DNA of 51,396 bases from Oscillibacter sp. (GTDB taxonomy: Bacteria > Bacillota > Clostridia > Oscillospirales > Oscillospiraceae). The stretch is taken from the NCBI GenBank assembly GCA_022652815.1, contig JALCRR010000010.1, positions 1 to 51,396 of the forward strand, in the 5' to 3' direction. Both the position numbers and the translations under genes were made by a program. Under the pieces are notes generated by a model. The model had not been told where the DNA came from. It saw nothing but the letters and a program-made list of their open reading frames with translations, and did not search any database. Positions 1-7,114 of this stretch are shown piece by piece; position 1 is the stretch's first letter; each line of letters opens with the position of its first letter.

Positions 1-151
1 CCGCCTTTTTGTCGTGCCATTTTTGTCGTTGCCTAATTTTTTCACTTTACCTATTGACTTTTGTTAGCAGGACTCCTTTTTTCACAAGCTGGAAAGCGCC
101 GAAGCAGGGCTCTGTCACCCCGCTCCGGCGCTTTCCACGGATAATATTCTT
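1..151. other. Window edge, no gene seen; hairpin after lrgB
   Basis: No coding region is supported here. Positions 90-137 form a long hairpin with perfect outer arms TGGAAAGCGCC and GGCGCTTTCCA. It lies just after the lrgB stop on the minus strand and could act as its terminator or 3' stabilising structure, but no T-run follows directly on that strand. Confidence 0.45.
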
Positions 152-841
152 TTAAAGTATTAGAGGAAACAGCAGCGCTGCCAGCGAAGTAAAAATTCCG
201 CACAGGCCAATGGCAAGGCTGCTCATAGCGCCCTCGGTTTCGCCCAGCTCCAGCGCCTTGGCCGTACCCATGGCATGGCTGCAGGCCCCGATGCCCAGTC
301 CCGCCGCCAAGGGATCCCTAACATGGAAAACGCGAATCATCAGCGGGGCCATTAGGTTTCCTAGCATTCCGGTGAAGATCACCGCCACCGCCGTGATGGA
401 CACGACGCCGCCATTGGCTTGGGCAATGGCCATGGCGATGGGGGTAGTTACGGACTTTGGCAGCATGGCCGCGGTCAGCTCCGGCTCAAAGCCAAATAGT
501 CGGCACATTAGAAAAACGCTGACAATGGAGGCCACCGCGCCAGCCAGACATCCCATCAAAATCGGCAAAAGCTGCTTTTTCAACAGGTCTATCTTCGTAT
601 AAACCATCGTCGCAAGGCAGATCGTGATGGGACCGAGAAACAGATTGATGATACTGCCACCCTGATTGTACGCCTCAACAGGGATATGAAATACGGATAA
701 TACGGCAATGATCAGAATGGTTGCCAAAATGACGCTGTTGCAGATGACCAGACCTGTCTTTTTCTGAATTTTCACGCCAACCCAGTAGGCCAGAACCGTT
801 AGAGCAATACCGAAAGCGGAGGACTGAACAAGCTCGCTCAT
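152..841 (-). CDS. lrgB: LrgB family membrane protein
   Basis: This 229-residue integral membrane protein is the LrgB/CidB partner of the LrgAB holin-like system. In studied Gram-positives the system has been tied to control of murein hydrolase activity and to pyruvate movement across the membrane. The sequence is a string of hydrophobic segments with the family's glycine-rich C-terminal part (GLGIGACSHAMGTAKALELGE), which I treat as the recognition motif. The open frame runs further upstream, but the ATG at 841 is chosen because it overlaps the lrgA stop in an ATGA arrangement, as expected for translational coupling. It is the second gene of an lrgA-lrgB pair. The biochemical role in this organism cannot be told from sequence. 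Confidence 0.9.
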   Translation of the reverse strand: MSELVQSSAFGIALTVLAYWVGVKIQKKTGLVICNSVILATILIIAVLSVFHIPVEAYNQGGSIINLFLGPITICLATMVYTKIDLLKKQLLPILMGCLAGAVASIVSVFLMCRLFGFEPELTAAMLPKSVTTPIAMAIAQANGGVVSITAVAVIFTGMLGNLMAPLMIRVFHVRDPLAAGLGIGACSHAMGTAKALELGETEGAMSSLAIGLCGIFTSLAALLFPLIL

Positions 842-1200
842 TGCACACCTCCACGTTTCATCAGCCAGCAGGTAAAGCGCACCGTCATGGTAGTGGCCAG
901 AAAGGTCAGCACCATGGACACTGCACACACAATGACCAGCTGCACCGCATTGCTGCGGATCAGATCGACATAGTTCAGTATACTCACTGCCGCCGGAATA
1001 AAAAAGAAGCCCAGATTACCCACCAGATAATCCGCACTCTCCCGCAGCTGCTCCGGCCGGAGTACGCGGGCAATCAGTGCCGCCAGTAGAATCAGCATAC
1101 CGATAATGCTGGCAGGAAATGTAAATGGCAGGACGCTCTCAATGATCTGACTGACCCAGTACAGGCCAAATACTATCCCAAGCTGTTTTAGAATTTTCAT
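838..1200 (-). CDS. lrgA: LrgA/CidA family holin-like protein
   Basis: This 120-residue protein with about four transmembrane helices matches the LrgA/CidA family. Family hallmarks are visible: the PASIIGMLILL segment near residues 29-39 and NLGFFFIPAAVSI near 66-78. It is the first gene of a two-gene unit, and its stop overlaps the lrgB start by four bases. A promoter is visible directly upstream. The usual LytTR or LysR regulator gene is not adjacent, so how it is regulated is unknown. Confidence 0.9.
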   Translation of the reverse strand: MKILKQLGIVFGLYWVSQIIESVLPFTFPASIIGMLILLAALIARVLRPEQLRESADYLVGNLGFFFIPAAVSILNYVDLIRSNAVQLVIVCAVSMVLTFLATTMTVRFTCWLMKRGGVQ

Positions 1201-1235
1201 GCTTTGACCGCCTTTTTAAAAAAATAATAAATTTC

Positions 1236-1265
1236 ATTTTACACAGTTTTCTATCCGGAAGTCAA
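1236..1265 (-). promoter_or_regulatory. Candidate promoter of lrgAB
   Basis: On the minus strand TTGACT (1260-1265) and TAAAAT (1236-1241) are separated by 18 bases, about 35 bases before the lrgA start. Confidence 0.55.
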
Positions 1266-1317
1266 TTTATTTGCCTGTTCTTTTCGCCGCACCACACGCT
1301 TTTCGTAAAAGACAACA

Positions 1318-1347
1318 AAGGACCCCGCGTCAAGACGCGGGGTCCTT
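1318..1347 (-). terminator. Terminator after the CoA-transferase gene
   Basis: Perfect 14-bp arms AAGGACCCCGCGTC and GACGCGGGGTCCTT form a hairpin 16 bases past the CoA-transferase stop. A T-rich stretch follows on the minus strand. Confidence 0.8.
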
Positions 1348-1362
1348 GTGCTTCTTTCACGG

Positions 1363-2718
1363 TCAAAGCGGCAACTGTGCCCGTAGCTTCTCCCGGAAGT
1401 CGGGATGGGCAATGGCAATCAGCGCCTCCGCCCGCTCTCGGACGGATTTATATTTTAGGTTGGCAACGCCATACTCCGTCACCACATATTGCACCCAGGT
1501 GCGGGGTGTGGTGACGATGCTAGCCACGGGCAGCTGGGGCAGGATTTTGGAGTGCAGCGCGCCCTGATTGTCGGTATAGGTGGAGCGCAGGGCGATGATG
1601 CTCTTGCCGCCCTTGGACCACTGGGAGCCGATGACCCATTCCAGTTGGCCGCCGGTGCCGGAGAACTGCCGCGAGCCGATGCTCTCGGCGTTGACCTGAC
1701 CGGTTAGTTCGATTTCCATGGCGTTGTTGATGGAAACCACATGGTCGTTGCGGGAAATGCTCCGGGGATCGTTCACCCAGTCGATTTCCTTAAAGGAGAA
1801 GGTCGGATTGTCCTTTGCGAAATTCCACAGGTCCTTGTCGCCCACAAAGTAAGCGCCCACGCAGCGGCCGGGATGATCCTGCTTGCAGCGGTTCGTGATA
1901 ACGCCTTTTTTCATCAGATCGACCACGCAGTTGCTGATAACCTCGCTCTGAAGTCCCAGATCCTTCTTTCCCGCATACGCTAAGTTGGAGCCGATGGCAT
2001 TGGCGAGGCCACCCAGACCGAACTGGACACAGCTGCCGTTGTCCACCAGATCGGCGATGTAGCCGGCGATTTTGGCATCCGTCTCGTCCGAACTTGCCGG
2101 GGGCGTCTCCAGCGGGGGATGACTGTTTTCAATAATGCCGTCCACCTCGGAGATGTGGAGCATCATGTGGCCGTCACCCTCACTGACAAACGAGGGGAGC
2201 TGATCGTTGATCTCCACCAAGAGCACATCGCACGCATCCAGTACGCTGCGATGCAGCTGGGCGCCCCAGAGGCTGCGGCTCATCCAGCCGTTTTCGTCCG
2301 GAGCCGAGCAGGAGATCACTACCACCCGGGGCTTCCGGGCGGCAATCCAGGCGCCCGTGGCACTCAGATTGGTGGGGCAGAACACCAGATTGCCCTGCTT
2401 GGCATACTTGCGTTCGCCGCCGGCAAAGAAGTTAGAGCGAAAAAGAACTTGACTTTTCAGCTCCGGCGCCAGCAGGTCGTAGGGCTGCAGCACGAACAGG
2501 GAATTAACCTCCACATGGTCTCCCGTGGTTTTTAGGCGCTGCGCCAGAGCCGTATCAAAGGCCGACGGCCAGTTTGCCGCACCGGTCATTCCCAGCACAT
2601 CACCGCCGCGCACCAAGGTCGCCGCTTCGTCCGCAGTCATCCGCAGGGCGGCGTACGCCTTGTGCCAGTCGGTCATTCCCGCCAGCTTGCCGCGGCGGGT
2701 TGGAATCAGCTTTTGCAT
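1363..2718 (-). CDS. Class I acyl-CoA transferase/hydrolase
   Basis: This 451-residue protein belongs to the acetyl-CoA hydrolase/4-hydroxybutyrate CoA-transferase family, which moves CoA between acyl-CoA and acetate or another acid through a glutamyl-CoA intermediate. The likely catalytic glutamate is E259 in the LQSEVISN segment, and the family's GTGGQLEWVIGS and GGKSI motifs are present near residues 345-360. The length is normal. The ATG at 2718 has a GGAGG eight bases upstream; M15 is a less likely start. It is a single-gene unit with its own promoter, operator and terminator. Substrate cannot be fixed from sequence. Butyrate- or 4-hydroxybutyrate-type transfer are both possible, as is acetyl-CoA hydrolase activity. 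Confidence 0.85.
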   Translation of the reverse strand: MQKLIPTRRGKLAGMTDWHKAYAALRMTADEAATLVRGGDVLGMTGAANWPSAFDTALAQRLKTTGDHVEVNSLFVLQPYDLLAPELKSQVLFRSNFFAGGERKYAKQGNLVFCPTNLSATGAWIAARKPRVVVISCSAPDENGWMSRSLWGAQLHRSVLDACDVLLVEINDQLPSFVSEGDGHMMLHISEVDGIIENSHPPLETPPASSDETDAKIAGYIADLVDNGSCVQFGLGGLANAIGSNLAYAGKKDLGLQSEVISNCVVDLMKKGVITNRCKQDHPGRCVGAYFVGDKDLWNFAKDNPTFSFKEIDWVNDPRSISRNDHVVSINNAMEIELTGQVNAESIGSRQFSGTGGQLEWVIGSQWSKGGKSIIALRSTYTDNQGALHSKILPQLPVASIVTTPRTWVQYVVTEYGVANLKYKSVRERAEALIAIAHPDFREKLRAQLPL

Positions 2719-2750
2719 TAGGTTTTCCTCCGAGTCATCGTTTCGCAGTA

Positions 2751-2771
2751 ATACAACATCAATTGTTGTAT
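2751..2771 (-). promoter_or_regulatory. Palindromic operator of the CoA-transferase gene
   Basis: ATACAACA and TGTTGTAT form a perfect 8-bp inverted repeat with a 5-base spacer. It lies at about +3 to +23 relative to the predicted transcription start, where a bound repressor would block elongation or polymerase escape. No regulator gene is adjacent. Confidence 0.6.
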
Positions 2772-2780
2772 GATGTCGTT

Positions 2781-2809
2781 ATTATATCGCATTTTCTGCC
2801 AAAAATCAA
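2781..2809 (-). promoter_or_regulatory. Promoter of the CoA-transferase gene
   Basis: On the minus strand TTGATT (2804-2809) and a perfect TATAAT (2781-2786) are separated by 17 bases. Confidence 0.75.
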
Positions 2810-2848
2810 CCCAGCCCGCAAGTTTACAGGAAATTAAGATTTACAGGA

Positions 2849-2878
2849 TTGCTTTTTAATATGGTAGCGTGCTATGAT
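2849..2878 (+). promoter_or_regulatory. Promoter of the phospholipase C-like gene
   Basis: TTGCTT (2849-2854) and TATGAT (2873-2878) are separated by 18 bases and sit 30 bases before the TTG start. Confidence 0.6.
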
Positions 2879-2907
2879 ACATTCAGTTTTATTGTTGGAG
2901 GTGTATT

Positions 2908-3456
2908 TTGCAGAAACGAAGCCATAAACTGTTGGCCCGTACGCTGCTTGACGGCTGCGCCGGCTTTTCCAAAAAGCGGTTTGAGCTTGCTTTTGTATTC
3001 GGCTCTTTTCAGCCGGACTGCAATCCCCTTTCTTACCTGAAGGGATCCCTCCGGGCGAAAAAGCTGATGGGACATAATTATTCCAACTCTCAGCGCTACA
3101 TTGACGCCCACATTGACCGGCTTCAGCGCCGCAACCGCTGGACCATCTGGCAGTATTACACACTGGGGAAGCTGACCCACTATCTGGCCGACGCCTTCAC
3201 CTTTCCCCACAACGACACCTACCCCGACTCTCTGGTGGCTCATCGGCACTACGAAGATGCGCTGCGGTGCGATCTTGCCGCTTATCTGAAAAATCGTTCG
3301 CCCGTTCGGGAACGTCCCCAGCAGAATGCGGCTGCCGCCATTGACAACCTGCATCGGCTTTATCTGGATGTGGCCTCTGACCGTCAGCGGGATATTTTTT
3401 ACATTCTGGAGGCCAACAGTCTTTTGATGGCCAGCGTGCTTCCGGCAGGAGCTTGA
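2908..3456 (+). CDS. Zinc-dependent phospholipase C-like protein
   Basis: This 182-residue protein resembles the short zinc-dependent phospholipase C/S1-P1-like proteins common in Clostridia. Metal-binding candidates are visible in order: H6 near the N-terminus, the FGSFQPDCNP segment (about residues 31-40), GHNYSNS (about 55-61), and GKLTHYLADAFTFPHN (about 88-103), where several His and Asp residues line up as in the family. No signal peptide is seen, so a cytoplasmic location is likely. The start is a TTG with GGAGG six bases upstream. It stands alone with its own promoter. The true substrate is unknown and the family call rests on the His/Asp pattern. Confidence 0.7.
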   Translation: MQKRSHKLLARTLLDGCAGFSKKRFELAFVFGSFQPDCNPLSYLKGSLRAKKLMGHNYSNSQRYIDAHIDRLQRRNRWTIWQYYTLGKLTHYLADAFTFPHNDTYPDSLVAHRHYEDALRCDLAAYLKNRSPVRERPQQNAAAAIDNLHRLYLDVASDRQRDIFYILEANSLLMASVLPAGA

Positions 3457-3537
3457 ATTTTGACAAATTGATGCATCCGCAGGCTGACGGATTGTGGTTG
3501 TTTGTCTGATTTGTCACTTTTCTTTTCCGAGAAGCTG

Positions 3538-3546
3538 TGTTATGCT
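3538..3546 (+). promoter_or_regulatory. Possible extended -10 promoter of the aro operon
   Basis: TGTTATGCT fits an extended -10 element with only a weak TTTTCT 17 bases upstream. It would start the transcript near 3552, about 30 bases before the leader peptide. Confidence 0.4.
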
Positions 3547-3581
3547 TTAAACATCTAAAGAGTCCACAGGAGTAACAAAAC

Positions 3582-3680
3582 ATGACGAACATCACCCGTG
3601 CAGCTGAATACCGCTACTTTAGCTTTACCTATTTTTATGGTAAGGCTTATTTCGGTTTGGCTGAAAACGTGTGTGACTGA
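3582..3680 (+). CDS. Tyr/Phe-rich leader peptide of the aro operon
   Basis: This ORF encodes 32 residues behind an AGGAG (3568-3572) nine bases upstream of ATG. Residues 10 to 24 hold five Tyr (10, 12, 17, 19, 23) and four Phe (13, 15, 18, 24), so 9 of 15 are aromatic, and there is no Trp. The composition is like that of PheL-type leader peptides, in which ribosome stalling on scarce charged tRNA controls transcription. It is followed by a strong terminator and then by aroF. The peptide itself probably has no function beyond sensing tRNA-Tyr and tRNA-Phe charging. Confidence 0.9.
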   Translation: MTNITRAAEYRYFSFTYFYGKAYFGLAENVCD

Positions 3681-3745
3681 AGAAACTGCCGCGAAAGACA
3701 GTATGCTCAGGACCCGCAGCCGAACGAAGGCTGCGGGTCTTTTTT
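3601..3745 (+). promoter_or_regulatory. Ribosome-mediated transcription attenuator
   Basis: Four segments give competing pairings. Segment 1 (3601-3609) can pair with segment 2 (3655-3663) in nine pairs, three of them wobble. Segment 2 can instead pair with segment 3 (3717-3725) in nine pairs, one wobble. Segment 3 overlaps the 5' arm of the terminator (3711-3721 with 3729-3739). A ribosome stalled at Tyr/Phe codons between 3609 and 3640 would cover segment 1, free segment 2 to hold segment 3, and allow readthrough. A ribosome reaching the stop at 3680 would cover segment 2 and let the terminator form. The pairings are hand-derived; the mechanism is inferred from the trp/phe attenuator model. 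Confidence 0.85.
3711..3745 (+). terminator. Attenuator terminator before aroF
   Basis: Perfect 11-bp arms GACCCGCAGCC and GGCTGCGGGTC with a 7-base loop are followed by six Ts. It lies between the leader peptide and aroF, not at an operon end. Confidence 0.92.
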
Positions 3746-3772
3746 GTATGTATTTTAAGGAGGAAAAAAATT

Positions 3773-4786
3773 ATGATCGTCATTCTGAAATCGAACCCCA
3801 ATCGGGACCAACTGGAAAGCTTAATTACCTGGCTGCAGGAAAAGGGCATCACCATCCACACCAGCATCGGCGAATCCCACACCATCCTCGGTCTCGTAGG
3901 TGACACCTCCGCCCTGGATATTGATTTGATTGCCGCCCTAGACATCGTGGACGACGTCAAGCGCGTTCAGGAGCCTTACAAGAATGCAAACCGCAAGTTT
4001 CATCCCGCCGACACCGTGGTCAAGGTTCGCGACACCCAGATCGGCGGCGGCAACCTCACCATCATGGCCGGCCCCTGCTCCGTCGAGTCCGAAGAGCAGG
4101 TCGTGACCATCGCCAAGGCTGTGAAGAAGAGCGGTGCCACCATGCTGCGCGGCGGCGCTTTCAAGCCCCGCACCTCCCCGTACTCCTTCCAGGGTCTCGG
4201 CGCCACCGGCATCGAGTACTTGAAGGCCGCCCGGGAAGAGACCGGACTGCCCATCGTCACCGAGCTGATGGATCTTTCTCAGTTGCCTCTTTTCAAGGAC
4301 GTGGACGTGATTCAGATCGGCGCCCGCAACATGCAGAACTTTGATCTTCTCAAGGCTGTTGGCCGTCAGGAAAAGCCCGTGATGATTAAGCGCGGCATGT
4401 CCGCCACCTACGAGGAGTGGCTGATGAGCGCCGAATACGTCATGGCCGGCGGCAACCAGAACGTCATCCTCTGCGAACGCGGCATCCGCACCTTTGAGAC
4501 CTATACCCGCAATACGCTGGATCTTGCCTGCATTCCCGTGCTGCGCAAGCTGACCCACCTGCCCATCATCATCGATCCCAGCCACGCCACCGGCAAGAGC
4601 TGGCTGGTCGATCCCCTTGCCACCGGTGCAGTGGCTACCGGCTGCGACGGACTTCTGATCGAGGTACACAATGACCCTGCGCACGCACTGTGCGACGGCC
4701 CCCAGTCCTTGAAGCCCGAGGTGTTCGACGCTCTGGCGCACAAGCTGCTCAAACTCCATGCGTGCATGCGCGATCTGGAGGCATAA
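3773..4786 (+). CDS. aroF: DAHP synthase (3-deoxy-7-phosphoheptulonate synthase), type I-beta
   Basis: This 337-residue enzyme joins phosphoenolpyruvate and erythrose 4-phosphate, the entry step of the shikimate pathway. Residues 1-75 form a ferredoxin-like regulatory domain of the kind found in Thermotoga-type enzymes, which suggests feedback control by aromatic amino acids. The catalytic barrel carries AGPCSVES (about 99-106), RGGAFKPRTSPYSFQG, KRGMSAT and IDPSHATG, all family signatures for PEP, metal and phosphate binding. ATG follows an AAGGAGG. It is the first structural gene behind the Tyr/Phe attenuator, so it appears to be regulated both at transcript and enzyme level. tyrA follows after three bases. 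Confidence 0.95.
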   Translation: MIVILKSNPNRDQLESLITWLQEKGITIHTSIGESHTILGLVGDTSALDIDLIAALDIVDDVKRVQEPYKNANRKFHPADTVVKVRDTQIGGGNLTIMAGPCSVESEEQVVTIAKAVKKSGATMLRGGAFKPRTSPYSFQGLGATGIEYLKAAREETGLPIVTELMDLSQLPLFKDVDVIQIGARNMQNFDLLKAVGRQEKPVMIKRGMSATYEEWLMSAEYVMAGGNQNVILCERGIRTFETYTRNTLDLACIPVLRKLTHLPIIIDPSHATGKSWLVDPLATGAVATGCDGLLIEVHNDPAHALCDGPQSLKPEVFDALAHKLLKLHACMRDLEA

Positions 4787-4789
4787 ACG

Positions 4790-5626
4790 ATGAATGTCGG
4801 CATCATCGGTCTGGGGCTGATCGGCGGCTCTATGGCCAAGAGCATCAAGGCCCGCACGGGTCACACCGTCTGGGGAATTGATCTGGACCATGAGACCATG
4901 ACCATGGCCCGGATGTGCGGCGCCATCGACGCCCCCCTGACGGACGAAAACCTCCCGCAGTGTGATCTTGTGATGATTGCCCTCCGGCCCCAGGCAATTA
5001 TCGACTGGGTGACAGCCCATGCGGACAAGCTCTCCCAAGGGGCCATTCTGGTGGATCTGTGCGGCGTGAAGCGCACGGTGGTAAACGCGCTGGCTCCCAT
5101 TGCCGAAGCCCGCGGCTTCTCCTACATTGGCGGTCATCCCATGGCCGGCAAGGAGCGGGGCGGCTTTGTCAACGCAACGGACGATCTGTACGCAGGCGCA
5201 TCCATGATTCTGACGCCGGACGATCGGACGGATCTTCCGCTTCTGGAAACGCTGAAGGCGTTTTTCCTGGATCTTGGGTTTGCCACGCTGACCTTCTCGA
5301 CTCCCGAGGAGCACGACCGCATCATCGCGTACACCTCCCAGCTGGCGCATATTACTTCCAGCTCCTACATCAAGTCCCCGGAGGCACAGCGCCGCCGCGG
5401 ATTTTCCGCTGGAAGCTTTCAAGACATGACCCGTGTTGCCCGACTGGACGAGGACATGTGGACCGAGCTGTTTTTGGACGATGCGGACTATCTGACAGAC
5501 GAAGTGGAAGAGCTGGTCTCCCACTTGAATGAGTATCTGGACGCTTTGAAGCGCCGGGACGCTGAAAAGCTCCACGCGCTGCTGAAAGACGGCCGCGAGA
5601 AAAAGGCCTCCGCCGGCGGAAATTGA
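4790..5626 (+). CDS. tyrA: Prephenate dehydrogenase
   Basis: This 278-residue protein oxidises prephenate to 4-hydroxyphenylpyruvate, the tyrosine branch. The N-terminus has the nucleotide-binding GLGLIGGS motif (residues 7-14), and the GGHPMAGKE segment near 113-121 matches the prephenate site. No chorismate mutase or ACT domain is attached; the mutase for this operon is in pheA. It starts three bases after aroF. Its stop codon lies inside the left arm of a palindromic repeat (5620-5663), so the element abuts or has inserted at the gene's 3' end. The last few residues (about RKEKKASAGGN-like) may be altered by that. Confidence 0.93.
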   Translation: MNVGIIGLGLIGGSMAKSIKARTGHTVWGIDLDHETMTMARMCGAIDAPLTDENLPQCDLVMIALRPQAIIDWVTAHADKLSQGAILVDLCGVKRTVVNALAPIAEARGFSYIGGHPMAGKERGGFVNATDDLYAGASMILTPDDRTDLPLLETLKAFFLDLGFATLTFSTPEEHDRIIAYTSQLAHITSSSYIKSPEAQRRRGFSAGSFQDMTRVARLDEDMWTELFLDDADYLTDEVEELVSHLNEYLDALKRRDAEKLHALLKDGREKKASAGGN

Positions 5627-5663
5627 CGAAGCGCCGCCAGCGGCGGAATAAGCGAGTCAATTT
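5620..5663. repeat. Palindromic element at the tyrA 3' end
   Basis: Outer arms AAATTGAC (5620-5627) and GTCAATTT (5656-5663) enclose an inner GC hairpin, CGCCGC with GCGGCG (5632-5643). The sequence AATTGACGAAGCGCCGCCA occurs again at 5730-5748, 109 bases downstream, as an exact 19-base direct repeat. Confidence 0.75.
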
Positions 5664-5670
5664 CGAGGAT

Positions 5671-5715
5671 GCGGCGCGATTGGCGGGTACGTAGTGCCCG
5701 GGAATCGCATTGCCG
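5671..5715. repeat. Long imperfect hairpin between tyrA and aroB
   Basis: GCGGCG-CGATT-GGCGGGTAC on the left pairs imperfectly with GTGCCC-GAATCG-GCCGC on the right around a 3-base loop. Together with the flanking palindrome it makes a strongly structured stretch in the operon mRNA. Confidence 0.55.
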
Positions 5716-5754
5716 CGACGGTGTGCAAGAATTGACGAAGCGCCGCCACGTCGT

Positions 5755-6001
5755 CGCAAGCTGCGCATCCTTCGATTCCGGCTGCGCCGAAATCTCTCTC
5801 GCTCCGCTGCTCCTCCTTTTCGCACCACACCCGCTGCGCTGGGCTGTGGCGCGAGGAATATGGGGAACGTACGCAAGCTGCGCATCCTTCGATTCCGGCT
5901 GCGCCGAAATCTCTCTCGCTTCGCTGCTCCTCCTTTTCGCACCACACCCGCTGTGCTGGGCTGTGGCGCGATGGATTTAGGGAACGCACGCAAGCTGCGC
6001 A
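5755..6001. repeat. Tandem 117-bp repeat, two copies plus a partial third
   Basis: Unit 1 (5755-5871) and unit 2 (5872-5988) begin with the same CGCAAGCTGCGCATCCTTCG and differ at only a few places; a third copy starts at 5989 and breaks off after 13 bases. The period is a multiple of three and the units lack stops in several frames, which makes long false ORFs on both strands. It fills most of the 416-base gap between tyrA and aroB, inside an otherwise tightly packed operon. It looks like an intergenic repeat family and not a protein. Confidence 0.88.
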
Positions 6002-6042
6002 TTTTGATTCATCATTCTTTTAAGCAAAGGAAGGTGCCAAAT

Positions 6043-7113
6043 ATGGCAAGCACGCTGAAAACAGTGGACATTCATGTAGAAAACGGCTACCGCGTGGTCA
6101 TCGGCGGCGGACTGCTGGCGCAGTGCGGACAAATACTGGCAGACGTCGTCGGTCTTTGTCATGCTGCCGTCATTGCGGATTCCACCGTGGCTCCGCTGTA
6201 TCTGGGCACCGTGGAGCAGTCCCTGCGCGATGCAGGCTACTGCGTCTCCTCTTATATCTATCCGGCTGGCGAAGCGCAAAAAAATCTCACAACGCTTTCT
6301 GACATTCTGGAATTTCTGGCGGCGGAGCATCTGACCCGTACTGACTGCGTCATCGCCCTAGGCGGCGGTGTGTGCGGCGATATGGCCGGCTTCGCCGCCG
6401 GCTGCTATCTACGGGGAGTGCGGTTTGTGCAGCTGCCCACCACGCTGCTCGCTGCGGTGGACTCCTCGGTAGGTGGCAAAACAGCGGTAGATTTGAAGGG
6501 TGGAAAGAATCTGGCAGGCCTCTTTCTCCAGCCCTCCGCCGTGTTGTGTGACACGGACTGTCTTTCCTCTCTGCCGCCGGAGATATTCGCCGACGGCGCC
6601 GCCGAGGCAATTAAGACCGGCGTGCTGTCCGACGAGGGGCTGTTTCGCCTCTTCGACACCGACAACTTAACTGGAGATCTTTCCGAGATGATTCACCAGT
6701 GCATCGCGTTTAAAGGCCGGGTTGTGGAAGATGACGAGTTCGACACCGGACTGCGCCGGACGCTGAATCTGGGGCACACGGCAGGACACGCCATTGAAAA
6801 GTGCGCCAAGTTTACGATTTCCCACGGGCATGCGGTGGCAATCGGCATGGTGATCATTGCCCGGGCTGCGGAAAAGCTGGGCTGGTGTCAAGAATCCTGC
6901 GCCGATCGCATTGCCGCAGTGCTTAAGCGCAACGCGCTGCCGGTTTCCACGAACTTTTCCGCCGCAGAACTTGCTGACGCGGCGCTTTCCGACAAGAAGC
7001 GCACCGGCGGAACCATAACGCTGGTGGTTCCCGAGAAAATTGGAACGTGCTGCTTGAAAACGATCCCAGTGGATCAGCTGCAAGACGTATTTGAAGCCGG
7101 ACTGGAGGAATAA
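6043..7113 (+). CDS. aroB: 3-Dehydroquinate synthase
   Basis: This 356-residue NAD- and metal-dependent enzyme turns DAHP into 3-dehydroquinate, the second shikimate step. Family motifs are visible: YPAGEAQKNL, ALGGGVCGDMAGFAAGCYLRG, PTTLLAAVDSSVGGKTAVD, and the zinc-binding LNLGHTAGHAIE and SHGHAVAIGM with their histidines. The frame is open far upstream through the repeat block, but the ATG at 6043 is chosen because AAGGAAGG precedes it and MASTLKTVD is a normal AroB N-terminus. aroA begins one base after its stop. No separate promoter is evident, so it depends on readthrough from the aroF attenuator. Confidence 0.95.
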   Translation: MASTLKTVDIHVENGYRVVIGGGLLAQCGQILADVVGLCHAAVIADSTVAPLYLGTVEQSLRDAGYCVSSYIYPAGEAQKNLTTLSDILEFLAAEHLTRTDCVIALGGGVCGDMAGFAAGCYLRGVRFVQLPTTLLAAVDSSVGGKTAVDLKGGKNLAGLFLQPSAVLCDTDCLSSLPPEIFADGAAEAIKTGVLSDEGLFRLFDTDNLTGDLSEMIHQCIAFKGRVVEDDEFDTGLRRTLNLGHTAGHAIEKCAKFTISHGHAVAIGMVIIARAAEKLGWCQESCADRIAAVLKRNALPVSTNFSAAELADAALSDKKRTGGTITLVVPEKIGTCCLKTIPVDQLQDVFEAGLEE

Positions 7114-7114
7114 G

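Noticed and set aside
3938-5575. Long minus-strand frame opposite aroF-tyrA
   Set aside because: It is a codon-bias shadow of two well-identified enzymes and has no family features.
5755-6001. CRISPR array
   Set aside because: The units are 117 bp directly adjoining with no spacers.
5710-6042. N-terminal extension of aroB through the 117-bp repeats
   Set aside because: The frame is open only because the repeat length is a multiple of three and stop-poor. AroB has a normal N-terminus and ribosome site at 6043.
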